NCBI RefSeq assembly: GCF_023074175.1
Contig: NZ_JADPKS010000154.1
Location: 62,001-126,000 of the forward strand
Direction: 5' to 3'
Length of the DNA stretch: 64,000 bases
From: Bradyrhizobium sp. 139
Lineage (GTDB): Bacteria; Pseudomonadota; Alphaproteobacteria; Rhizobiales; Xanthobacteraceae
In this document: piece by piece, positions 8,962 through 17,188 of the stretch
Layout: each line of letters begins with the position of its first letter
Position numbering within the stretch: the stretch's first letter is position 1
The notes under the pieces: model-generated
Told to the model about the DNA's origin: nothing
Database searches by the model: none
Seen by the model: only the letters and a program-made list of their open reading frames with translations
Position numbers and translations under genes: made by a program

Positions 8962-11166
8962 ATGGCAACCGAAGCCGTAACACAGATCATCTCGGTATCG
9001 CAGACGGTGGAGGCCGTCGCGGAGCAGGGGTTCTACATTCCGATGACGGGGCCCGCTGCGCGGCCCCGCCGGTCGCTCAAGCACGACGACACTTTCATCG
9101 TGCTGGACAGCCATGGCGACATCGGCGCCTCCGCGGGCGGGCCGGACGGCCTGTTCAACTGCGACACGCGCTATCTGGCGCGGCTGGAGCTCGTGCTCGA
9201 CGACCTTCAGCCGCTGCTGCTCGGCTCGAATTTGCGTGACGACAATTCGTCCCTGACCGTCGATCTCACCAATCCCGACATCTATCGCCATGGCCGCATC
9301 GTGCTCCAGAAGGATCTGCTGCACATCGTGCGCACGATCTTCCTGTGGCGCGGCGCGGCCTATCAGCGCATCGGCGTCCAGAACCATGGCGACCGTCGCG
9401 CCAGCTTCGAGCTGACGCTGCTGTTCGACAACGATTTTGCCGATCTGTTCGAGGTGCGCGGCGAGCGGCGCCCGCGCCGCGGGACCGGCACCAGCAAGTT
9501 GCTAGGGCCGACCGACGTGCTGTTCGACTATCGTGGCCTTGACGATGCCGAGCGTACCACCGGCCTGCATTTCGACCCGCGCCCGACGCGGCTGTCGGTG
9601 AATTCCGCAACCTGGCAGCTCGATCTAGACGCGCATGAGTCAAAATCCCTGTTCGTGGCGGTGTCCTGCAACCGGCCGATCGCGGAGAAGCCGGCGCGCT
9701 TTTTCAGGGGCCTGCTCGCCCATCGCCGCGAGATGCGCCAGTCGACGATGGGTTCGGCCAGCATCGAGACCTCCAATAACATCTTTAACGAGGTGCTGTG
9801 CCAGGCCATGGCCGACCTCAACATGCTCATGACGGAAACGCCGCAGGGGCGTTATCCCTATGCCGGCATTCCCTGGTACTCGACGACGTTCGGCCGCGAC
9901 GGCCTGATCACCGCGCTCCAGATGCTGTGGGTCGATCCGCGGGTCGCGAAGGGCGTGCTGCGGCGGCTCGCGCACTTTCAGGCAGAGGCGGCCGATCCGC
10001 TGAACGACGCGGCGCCCGGAAAGATTCTGCACGAGATGCGTGGCGGCGAGATGGCTGCGCTCCGTGAGGTGCCGTTCGCGCAATATTACGGCAGCGTGGA
10101 TTCGACCGCTTTGTTCGTGTTGCTCGCCGGAAGCTATTTCGAGCGCACCGGCGATGAACAAACCTTGACCGAGCTGTGGCCGGCGATCGAAGCGGGGCTG
10201 GCCTGGATCGACGGCCCCGGCGATCCTGACCAGGACGGCTTTGTCGAATACCAGCGCGCTACGGAAAAGGGTCTCGCCAACCAGGGCTGGAAAGACTCTT
10301 ACGACGCGATCTTCCATGCCGATGGCCGGCTTGCGGAAGGCAATCTCGCCCTGGCCGAGGTGCAGGGTTACGTCTTTGCCGCCAAGCAGCGCGCCGCGCG
10401 TTGCGCGTTGTGGCTCGGCAAGAATGATCTCGCCAAAAAGCTCGAGACCGAGGCCAAGGCGCTGGCCGCGCGCTTCGAGAAGGCATTCTGGTGCGAGGAG
10501 CTCGGCACCTATGCGCTCGCGCTCGACGGCAATAAGCGGCCCTGCAAGGTGCGGACATCCAATGCCGGGCAGGTGCTGTTCAGCGGCATGATCCGCGAGA
10601 ACCGCGCACGTCTGGTCGCCGCCGACTTGATGCGGCCGTACTTCTTCTCCGGCTGGGGCATCCGTACCGTCGCGCAAGGCGAGGTGCGCTACAATCCGAT
10701 GTCCTATCACAATGGATCGATCTGGCCGCACGACAATGCGCTGATCGCGCTCGGGCTCGCGCGCTACGGGCTCAAGCATTCGGTGGCGCATGTCTTCAAG
10801 GGCTTGTTCGACGCGGGGACCTATATGGATCTGCGGCGACTGCCCGAATTGTTCTGCGGCTTCCGGCGCGAGAAGCGGCGCGGCCCGACGCTCTATCCGG
10901 TCGCCTGTGCGCCGCAGGCCTGGGCCAGCGCGACGCCGTTCACGCTGCTGGAGGCAGCGCTCGGCATCGAGTTCGATGTGGCGCGCGGCGAGATTCGCCT
11001 GCGCAATCCGCATCTGCCGACGTTCCTGAACGAGGTGATCCTGCGCGATCTGCGCCTGGGCGAGTCGAGCGTGGATCTGCGCGTCAGCCGTCACGGCGAC
11101 GACGTGGCGCTGGAAGTGTTGCGCACGCGCGGCCAGATCCAGGTCTCAATCGTGCTGGCGCGCTAG
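8962..11166 (+). CDS. amylo-alpha-1,6-glucosidase / glycogen debranching family protein
   Basis: A 734-residue cytoplasmic protein of the bacterial GDE type. Residues about 40-240 form the N-terminal beta-rich domain (DDTFIVLDSHGDI, LFNCDTRYLARLEL). Residues about 290-690 form the (alpha/alpha)6 catalytic barrel of GH133-like glucosidases, with YPYAGIPWYSTTFGRDGLITALQ split around the conserved W-x-S-T-x-F-G-R-D, the NQGWKDSYDA motif carrying the acidic residue after the Trp-Lys pair, and YHNGSIWPHDNALI. The family hydrolyses alpha-1,6 branch points or related glucan links. The start ATG has AGGGGAG upstream. It lies 58 bases after the ABC exporter gene and before a PRC-barrel gene, and a glycogen synthase is nearby, consistent with glucan turnover. 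Confidence 0.87.
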   Translation: MATEAVTQIISVSQTVEAVAEQGFYIPMTGPAARPRRSLKHDDTFIVLDSHGDIGASAGGPDGLFNCDTRYLARLELVLDDLQPLLLGSNLRDDNSSLTVDLTNPDIYRHGRIVLQKDLLHIVRTIFLWRGAAYQRIGVQNHGDRRASFELTLLFDNDFADLFEVRGERRPRRGTGTSKLLGPTDVLFDYRGLDDAERTTGLHFDPRPTRLSVNSATWQLDLDAHESKSLFVAVSCNRPIAEKPARFFRGLLAHRREMRQSTMGSASIETSNNIFNEVLCQAMADLNMLMTETPQGRYPYAGIPWYSTTFGRDGLITALQMLWVDPRVAKGVLRRLAHFQAEAADPLNDAAPGKILHEMRGGEMAALREVPFAQYYGSVDSTALFVLLAGSYFERTGDEQTLTELWPAIEAGLAWIDGPGDPDQDGFVEYQRATEKGLANQGWKDSYDAIFHADGRLAEGNLALAEVQGYVFAAKQRAARCALWLGKNDLAKKLETEAKALAARFEKAFWCEELGTYALALDGNKRPCKVRTSNAGQVLFSGMIRENRARLVAADLMRPYFFSGWGIRTVAQGEVRYNPMSYHNGSIWPHDNALIALGLARYGLKHSVAHVFKGLFDAGTYMDLRRLPELFCGFRREKRRGPTLYPVACAPQAWASATPFTLLEAALGIEFDVARGEIRLRNPHLPTFLNEVILRDLRLGESSVDLRVSRHGDDVALEVLRTRGQIQVSIVLAR

Positions 11167-11188
11167 GCGCGCGCCGGGAGGAGGGTAC

Positions 11189-11713
11189 ATGCGTTCCGCC
11201 GGATGGTTGGTCAGGAGCGTGGCGATCGTCGCAGGCCTGACGGTTGCCGTATCGCGTGCCGCGGAGGAGCAGCCCGCGGCCGCCCCAAGCGAAGCAAATG
11301 CGCCGGCAACAGTGCAGCCGCCGGCCTCCACCGTGCCCATTACGCCGAAGAACGCCGCGCCGCCGCCGTCCGTGACCATCATCGGTGCAAGCGACGCCCA
11401 TGGCGTGCTCGGCCGTGACGTGCGCAGCGCCGCGGACGAGGACATGGGCCGCATCGTCGACATCATCGTCGACCGCACCGGCCATGTGCGCGCCGCCGTG
11501 ATCGATTTCGGCGGCTTCCTCGGCGTCGGCAGCCGCAAGATCGTGGTGGACTGGAACGCGATGCGGTTCGGCAAGATTGCCAACAAGAAGGACAGCATCA
11601 CGCTGGAATTGACCAAGGCGCAGGTCGCCGCCGCGCCAGAATACAAGGAAGACACGCCGATGGTCGTGCTCGGCGCGTCCGGCAGCCTGCAGCCGCTGCA
11701 AGCAGTTCAGTGA
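11189..11713 (+). CDS. exported PRC-barrel domain protein
   Basis: A 174-residue protein with an N-terminal signal-like segment (MRSAGWLVRSVAIVAGLTVA, likely cleavage near SRA-AEE at residue 24), a low-complexity Ala/Pro-rich linker to about residue 65, and a PRC-barrel fold in about residues 70-165 (VLGRDVRSAADEDMGRIVDIIVDR, shown only in part by the motif DEDMGRIVD). PRC barrels are small protein- or RNA-interaction domains; in the periplasm of rhizobia their role is unknown. GGAGGAGG precedes the ATG. The stop overlaps the GTG start of the following MFS gene by four bases, so the two are translationally coupled. Confidence 0.75.
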   Translation: MRSAGWLVRSVAIVAGLTVAVSRAAEEQPAAAPSEANAPATVQPPASTVPITPKNAAPPPSVTIIGASDAHGVLGRDVRSAADEDMGRIVDIIVDRTGHVRAAVIDFGGFLGVGSRKIVVDWNAMRFGKIANKKDSITLELTKAQVAAAPEYKEDTPMVVLGASGSLQPLQAVQ

Positions 11714-13023
11714 GCGGCAGGGAGGGATGGCGGCCGGTGCTGTTGTCGAGGAAGCCGAACCACGCAGATCGCGATAGCCGCGTCGAACACGACAAATTTG
11801 CTGCGTCATCGCCTGCCGGCATACCGGCGCCGTCGCGCCAGAGCCTGCGCGGTCTCGACTGGTTCATTTTCTTCCTCGCCGACGTGCAGACCGGGTTTGG
11901 CCCCTTCATCGCGGTCTACCTCACGACGCAGAAATGGACGCAGGTCGAGATCGGCTTCGTGCTGTCGATCGGCGGCATCGTCGCGCTGATCGGGCAAATG
12001 CCGGGCGGCGCGATCATCGATGCCGCAAAATCCGAGCGGTTGGTCGCAGCCCTTGCGATTGCGACCATCGGCTGTTGCGCGCTCGCCTACGCGGCGATGC
12101 CGATCTTCGCCGTCGTGGTGACGGCCGCAACGCTGCATGCGGCAGCGAGCTGCGTTCTGGGTCCCGCGATCGCGGCGATCAGCCTCGGCCTCGTCGGCCC
12201 GCTTGCGATCGGTGAGCGACTCGGCCGCAATGCGCGCTTTGCGTCCCTCGGCAACGGCGTCGCCGCCGCGGTGATGGGCACGGCCGGCTATCTTCTGTCG
12301 AGCCGCTCGGTGTTCCTCGTCACCTTCCTGCTCGCGATTCCGACCCTGATCGCGCTGTCCCGCATCCGCGAGGAGGAAGTGGACATCGCGCGCTGTCACG
12401 GCGAGATGCCGCGCGAGGCGGAAGACCGCGGCGACACCAATGTCTGGCACCTGATCCGGCAACGACCGCTCATCGTCTTCGCGCTGAGCGTGCTGCTGTT
12501 GCAGCTCGCAAACGCCGCGATGATGCCGCTGATGGCGAGCGCGGTGACGGCGCGGTCGAGCCAGTGGGCGACGGTGCTCGTTGCCTTCTGCATCGTCGTC
12601 CCGCAGGCGATCGTGGCACTGCTGTCGCCGACGGTCGGGCGCAAGGCGCAGCTTTGGGGCCGCCGGCCGCTGCTGCTGATCGGGTTCGCCGCGCTGACGA
12701 TCCGCGGCCTGCTGTTCGCAACGATCCGCGATCCCTATCTTTTGGTGCTCGTGCAGGTGTTCGACGGCCTTACTGCGGCGGTGTTCGCGGTGATGATTCC
12801 GCTGATCGTGGCCGACGTCGCCTTCGGCAGCGGCCATTTCAATCTGGCGCAAGGCATTGTCGGGACCGCGACGGGCATCGGCGCGGCCCTGAGCACAGCG
12901 CTTGGCGGCTATGTCAGCGACAAGTTCGGCAATGCGACGGCTTTCATCGGATTGTCGGGTGTGGCCGCAACGGGGCTCCTGCTCATTCTCTTCGTGATGC
13001 CGGAGACCCGGCGCACGGCATGA
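11710..13023 (+). CDS. MFS transporter
   Basis: A 437-residue major facilitator protein with about 12 predicted membrane helices. The first helix region reads LDWFIFFLADVQTGFGPF, followed by a loop with the MFS-like G-Q-M-P-G-G-A-I-I-D-A motif after helix 2, and a C-terminal half beginning near RQRPLIVFALSVLLLQ. The N-terminal ~35 residues are polar, so translation might start later than the GTG at 11710, but that GTG overlaps the previous stop (GTGA), a common coupling arrangement. Substrate cannot be inferred. A strong perfect hairpin follows the stop codon. Confidence 0.82.
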   Translation: MSGREGWRPVLLSRKPNHADRDSRVEHDKFAASSPAGIPAPSRQSLRGLDWFIFFLADVQTGFGPFIAVYLTTQKWTQVEIGFVLSIGGIVALIGQMPGGAIIDAAKSERLVAALAIATIGCCALAYAAMPIFAVVVTAATLHAAASCVLGPAIAAISLGLVGPLAIGERLGRNARFASLGNGVAAAVMGTAGYLLSSRSVFLVTFLLAIPTLIALSRIREEEVDIARCHGEMPREAEDRGDTNVWHLIRQRPLIVFALSVLLLQLANAAMMPLMASAVTARSSQWATVLVAFCIVVPQAIVALLSPTVGRKAQLWGRRPLLLIGFAALTIRGLLFATIRDPYLLVLVQVFDGLTAAVFAVMIPLIVADVAFGSGHFNLAQGIVGTATGIGAALSTALGGYVSDKFGNATAFIGLSGVAATGLLLILFVMPETRRTA

Positions 13024-13039
13024 TCGCGGCAAAAAAAAC

Positions 13040-13066
13040 GGCCGGCCGAAACAGGTTCGGCCGGCC
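13040..13066. terminator. perfect 11-bp hairpin after the MFS gene
   Basis: Arms 13040-13050 and 13056-13066 are perfectly complementary (core GGCCGGCCGAA) around a 5-base loop. An A8 tract lies just before the stem at 13031-13038. On the plus strand there is no T run after the stem, while on the minus strand the A tract would supply one; it therefore looks like a terminator facing leftward that may also end the plus-strand transcript. Confidence 0.55.
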
Positions 13067-13157
13067 AAGTGGGTGCGATGTTCAAAGCGGGCGTGCTGCG
13101 GCCAACCGCTAAGGGACTCGTGCTTCATCGAATTGCCACAGGCTTTGCGGATCGTCG

Positions 13158-14135
13158 GTGCTCGTCCGCAGTCGAAAGGCCCTGCAAGTGGTGTCCGGGA
13201 ACGATCTGGAGTCTGCCCTCGATCAGGTCCGCGCTCACGCGGCGGCTCCCCTTGCGGGCGTGTTCGGTCCGACCTCGGTAACCTGGCAAATCGATCGGGA
13301 GGCCGTTATCTTTCTCGGCGCCGGCCGTGCGCTGTTATTGCAACTGGCCCACCCTTGGGTCGCGGCCGCCATCGCCGAGCACTCGAAAACCTTTGCCGAT
13401 CCGATCGGCCGCTTCCACCGCACTTTCGACATCGTCTTTGCCATGGTGTTCGGCTCGCTTGACCGGGCCTTGCTCTCGTCCCGGCAACTGCACCGGCGCC
13501 ATAGCATGATCGTCGGCGAGATGCCCGAGGCCGTCGGTCCGTTCGCCGCAGGCTCGCGCTACTGTGCCAATGACATCCCGTCGCTGCGCTGGGTTCATTC
13601 GACGCTGGTCGAGACCGCGCTCATGGCCCATGACCTGGTCCTGCCGCCGCTTTCGGCAGAGGAGCGCGAACGCTATTGGACCGAGAGCCGGATGTTCGGC
13701 GCCTTGTTCGGGTTGACGGGGGACGATCTGCCGGCGGATTGGGCAGGCTTTGTGGCCTACACCACGGCGATGACGCAGTCGGACACGTTGACCGTCAGCG
13801 CGGCGGCGCGCGAGATCGCAAGGCAGATTTTTGACGGCGCGCGCCCGTGGTTGCGGCCACCGCGGTGGTACCGCGCGCTCACGGCGAGGATGCTGCCGGA
13901 GCCCTTGCGTGCGGGCTTCGGTTTTGAGCTCGACGAGCGCGATGCCAGCTCGGCCGACAGCGCGCTGAAATGGATCAGGCGCGTCTATCCGAAATTGCCG
14001 GACCGGCTGCGCTATGTCGGCCCCTATCAGGAAGCGCAGGCACGGCTGCGCGGCGAGCCGCAGCCAGACTGGATGACCCGATGCCTCAATAGGGCCTGGA
14101 TCGGCCGCTCGCAGATGAATCAGCGCGGCAAGTAG
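13158..14135 (+). CDS. DUF2236 / MpaB-family oxygenase-like protein
   Basis: A 325-residue protein of the DUF2236 (oxygenase MpaB) family. Supporting motifs are FGPTSVTWQIDREAVIFLGAGRALLLQLAHPWVA (seen around residues 37-68, in particular the G-x-G-R-A-L-L-L-Q-x-A-H-P core), the region DPIGRFHRTF, RRHSMIVGEMP and YCANDIPSLRWVHSTL with a His typical of the family. Related proteins (fungal MpaB, bacterial latex clearing protein Lcp) bind haem b through such His residues; the reaction here is unknown. No signal peptide or membrane helix is evident. The start is uncertain: GTG at 13158, 13188 and 13191 are all in frame. It converges with glgA. Confidence 0.72.
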   Translation: MLVRSRKALQVVSGNDLESALDQVRAHAAAPLAGVFGPTSVTWQIDREAVIFLGAGRALLLQLAHPWVAAAIAEHSKTFADPIGRFHRTFDIVFAMVFGSLDRALLSSRQLHRRHSMIVGEMPEAVGPFAAGSRYCANDIPSLRWVHSTLVETALMAHDLVLPPLSAEERERYWTESRMFGALFGLTGDDLPADWAGFVAYTTAMTQSDTLTVSAAAREIARQIFDGARPWLRPPRWYRALTARMLPEPLRAGFGFELDERDASSADSALKWIRRVYPKLPDRLRYVGPYQEAQARLRGEPQPDWMTRCLNRAWIGRSQMNQRGK

Positions 14136-14208
14136 AGTCTCTGTTGTTCCGGCGCGCGCGGACGCGAGCCCTGAATCCATTTCTCCCAGCATTCCGTCGG
14201 CGCGATGG

Positions 14209-14243
14209 ATTCCGGGTTCGCGCCAAGAGGCGCGCCCCGGAAT
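14209..14243. terminator. hairpin-forming repeat between convergent genes
   Basis: ATTCCGGG (14209-14216) pairs with CCCGGAAT (14236-14243), with an inner GGCGCG-type stem, in the 120-base gap between the convergent DUF2236 and glgA genes. The flanking wording (GGATTCCGGGTTCGCG, GGAATGACAG) is that of a dispersed rhizobial palindromic repeat. It may serve as a bidirectional terminator. Confidence 0.45.
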
Positions 14244-14255
14244 GACAGAGCCGCC

Positions 14256-15671
14256 TCACACCGCCGCCAGCTTCCGGTACAGCGCGCTGTAGCTGCCGGC
14301 CGAGATGCTCCAGGAGAACGACCGTCCCATGGCGCTGCGGCGCATGGAGTCGAGCTGGTCCTGCGCCATGAAGGTCGAGAACGCGCGGCGGACGCCGCCG
14401 AGAAAGGACGCCCGCGAGGGCTGCGAGAACAAAAAGCCGGTCTCGCCGTCGGTGATGGTCTCGGCAAGCCCGCCGGTCTGGTGTCCGATCGGCAGCGAGC
14501 CGAAGCGCTGGGCATACATCTGGCTCAGCCCGCACGGCTCGAAACGCGACGGCATCAGGGTGAAATCGCTGCCCGCGAAGATGCGCCGCGCCTGGGCGTC
14601 GTTGAAGCCGATCACCACCCCGATCGCGTCGGGACGGCGGCGATGCGCGTCGATCAGGGCCTGCTCGAGCGCGGGCTCGCCGGAGCCGGTGACCACGATC
14701 TGCCCGCCGGCATCGACGATCTCGTCCGCCGCCGACAGCACGAGGTCGATGCCCTTCTGGTGCACGAGGCGCGCGACGATGCCGAACATCGGGCCGCGCG
14801 ACACCGCGAGCCCGAACTGCTTGCGCACGTAATCCGCATTGGCCTTCTTGCCGACCCAGTCGCCGGCGCCGAATTGCTGGGCAAGCTGGGCGCAGGAGCG
14901 TGGGTCCCAGCTCTCGTCGATGCCGTTGAGGATGCCCGTGAGCTCGGCCGCGTCGGAGCGGACACGAAGCAGGCCTTCGAGACCGCAGCCAAATTCCTCC
15001 GTCGTGATCTCGCGTGCATAGGTGCCACTGACGGTGGTGAGGTGCGAGGCATAGACCAGCCCGGCCTTGAGGAACGAGAGCTGGTCGTAGAATTCGACGC
15101 CGTCGATATGGAAGGAGCTCTCGGGTACGCCGATCCGCCGCAGCGAGTCCTTCGGGAAGAGACCCTGATAGGCGAGGTTGTGGATGGTCAGGATCGACGG
15201 CAGCTTGGCCCCGCGCCAGGCGAGATAGGCCGGTACGAGCGAGGCCTGCCAGTCATTGGCATGGATCAGGTCTGCTGCCCAATTCTTGTCCAGCTTGCCC
15301 ATGGCCAGCTCAGCGGCTGCCGAGGCCAAGCGCGCAAAGCGAATGTCGTTATCCGGCCAGTCGCGTCCGAACTCGTCGCCGTAGGGATTGCCGGGCCGGT
15401 CGTAGAGCTGTGAGCACAACAGCACATAGACCGGCAGCCCGTCCTTGGTCGCAGCCCGGCCGAGCGAGCAGGCCGGCATCTCTGCAAATGCCGGGCAGCG
15501 GCCAACGATCTGAATATGCGTGAGTTGTTCGATGATGTCGCGATAGCCGGGCAACATGACCCGGATATCGGCGAAGGCGCGAAGGGCTCGGGGAAGGGCG
15601 GCGGAAACGGCTCCAAGTCCGCCGACGCGGACGAAGTCGTCCATCTCTGTCGTAACGAATAAGACCCTCAA
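14256..15671 (-). CDS. glgA: glycogen synthase (ADP-glucose starch synthase, GT5)
   Basis: A 471-residue GT-B enzyme that should add glucose from ADP-glucose to alpha-1,4-glucan. Start TTG at 15671 is chosen because AGAGGGG lies nine bases upstream and the protein then begins MRVLFVTTEMDDF, aligning with the family N-terminus; the open frame extends further upstream without support. Hallmarks: HANDWQASLVPAYL (about residues 148-161), LTIHNLAYQG, NGIDESWDP, and the C-terminal S-R-F-E-P-C-G-L-S-Q-M motif followed by TGGLAETI. Oddity: the usual KTGGL sugar-nucleotide motif reads RVGGL at 15-19, so the lysine is replaced by arginine. Length is normal. It converges with the DUF2236 gene. Confidence 0.9.
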   Translation of the reverse strand: MRVLFVTTEMDDFVRVGGLGAVSAALPRALRAFADIRVMLPGYRDIIEQLTHIQIVGRCPAFAEMPACSLGRAATKDGLPVYVLLCSQLYDRPGNPYGDEFGRDWPDNDIRFARLASAAAELAMGKLDKNWAADLIHANDWQASLVPAYLAWRGAKLPSILTIHNLAYQGLFPKDSLRRIGVPESSFHIDGVEFYDQLSFLKAGLVYASHLTTVSGTYAREITTEEFGCGLEGLLRVRSDAAELTGILNGIDESWDPRSCAQLAQQFGAGDWVGKKANADYVRKQFGLAVSRGPMFGIVARLVHQKGIDLVLSAADEIVDAGGQIVVTGSGEPALEQALIDAHRRRPDAIGVVIGFNDAQARRIFAGSDFTLMPSRFEPCGLSQMYAQRFGSLPIGHQTGGLAETITDGETGFLFSQPSRASFLGGVRRAFSTFMAQDQLDSMRRSAMGRSFSWSISAGSYSALYRKLAAV

Positions 15672-15859
15672 GAACAGCTGCCCCTCTGCCCTAGCCCGTT
15701 TGCTTTTATGCAAGAACGGGTCCAGTTGCCCTGGAATTCCCAAGCCGGCAATTCCCCGTTCGGTAAAGGCTTTCCTACTCAGCCGCCGCCCACTAGGGTC
15801 GGCGCACCAACAACAGAGAACTTCGATCGTTCCTGAGAGACCCAAGGACGTAAGCAGGC

Positions 15860-17056
15860 ATGCAGCTAACAGATAAGCATGAGGGGACGACGACCAAGGC
15901 CTTCGCCGGCCTCAGGGTCGTGGATTTTTCGACCACCATCGCCGGTCCCCACTGTGCGCGGATGCTCGCCGACATGGGCGCCGAGGTCATCAAGGTCGAG
16001 ACCGATGGTGGCGAGACGATGCGGACCCGGCCGCCGCTGCGCAAGGGGTGCAGCACCGTGTTCGGCCAGCTCAACGTCGGCAAGAAAAGCGTCGTGCTCG
16101 ACCTCAAGTCCGAGGACGGCAAGGAGGCTGTGCGCCGGCTGGCGGCGACTGCCGATATCCTGGTCGAGAACTTTCGCCCCGGCGTGATGCGCCGCCTGCG
16201 GCTCGACTACGACAACCTGCGGCCGGTCAACCCGAAGCTGATCTATTGCTCGATCTCGGGCTACGGCCAGAGCGGCCCCTCGGCCGAGCTGCCCGCCTAC
16301 GCGCCGGTGATCCATGCGGCCTCCGGCTACGACATGGCGCATCTCGCCTACCAGCCCGGCCGTAACCGTCCCGATTATTGCGGCATCTACCATGCCGACG
16401 TCGTCACCGGCACCTACGGCTTCGGCGCGATTGCGTCTGCGCTCTATCAGCGCACCGTGACCGGCCTCGGCCAGCACGTTGACGTCTCCATGCTGGAGTC
16501 GATGCTGAGCTTGACGCTGATCGAGTTGCAGAGCTCGCAATTTGCGGTGAAGCCGCCGCCGCGCCCGATGTTCGGCCCGACCGAGACGGCCGACGGCTAC
16601 GTCATGATTACAGTCGCCAGCGAGAAGACGTTTCAGGGACTGATGGGCGTCATCGGCCGCCCCGAATGGATCTCCGATATTCGGTTCTCAACCTATGCCG
16701 CGCGCCGCGAGAACTGGGCGGACGTGATGGACGGTGTCGAGGCGTGGTCGCGGCAACTCCCGACTGAGGCATGTCTTGCTGAGCTCACCGCAGCCGGAGT
16801 GCCGGCGTCGGCCTATCGCACCGTGTCAGAAGCGCTGGCCGATCCGCAGCTCGCACACCGGCAGGCGCTCTCGTCTGTGGAGGATGAAGGCGGATCATTC
16901 CAGGTGCTCAATTTGCCGTTCCGGATGTCGGGTGCCGACACCAAGCCCGCCAAAACGATGGCCGTGCTCGGCGAGCATACGGATGCGCTCCGCAACGAGG
17001 TCGGCCTCGCCAGTGAGGCGCCAATTCCGTCAGGCAAAACAGTCGCGACGCGCTGA
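15860..17056 (+). CDS. CaiB/BaiF family CoA transferase (class III)
   Basis: A 398-residue class III CoA transferase, which moves CoA between two carboxylic acids through an aspartyl-anhydride intermediate. Seen: LRVVDFSTTIAGPHCARMLADMGAEVIKVE split around the family signature near residues 18-47, the LDLKSEDGKEAVRRL segment, LVENFRPGVMRRLGL-like motif at 101-114, and the probable nucleophile Asp180 in YHADVVTG. The next genes encode a peptide-type ABC importer, but a gap of 130 bases separates them and no functional link is visible. Substrate cannot be told from sequence. The SD is weak (AAGCAGG). Confidence 0.88.
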   Translation: MQLTDKHEGTTTKAFAGLRVVDFSTTIAGPHCARMLADMGAEVIKVETDGGETMRTRPPLRKGCSTVFGQLNVGKKSVVLDLKSEDGKEAVRRLAATADILVENFRPGVMRRLRLDYDNLRPVNPKLIYCSISGYGQSGPSAELPAYAPVIHAASGYDMAHLAYQPGRNRPDYCGIYHADVVTGTYGFGAIASALYQRTVTGLGQHVDVSMLESMLSLTLIELQSSQFAVKPPPRPMFGPTETADGYVMITVASEKTFQGLMGVIGRPEWISDIRFSTYAARRENWADVMDGVEAWSRQLPTEACLAELTAAGVPASAYRTVSEALADPQLAHRQALSSVEDEGGSFQVLNLPFRMSGADTKPAKTMAVLGEHTDALRNEVGLASEAPIPSGKTVATR

Positions 17057-17188
17057 GCGCATTGCGCCGCGCGCGTGCGGCATTTGATCTCTCGTGCGTT
17101 CCTCTTGCCGTGGCGAGCATTTGTCGCCAATCTCGCCCCCGGTCATTCAACGATCCGAAACATCGGACGAGGGATCCCGGGAGGAACC

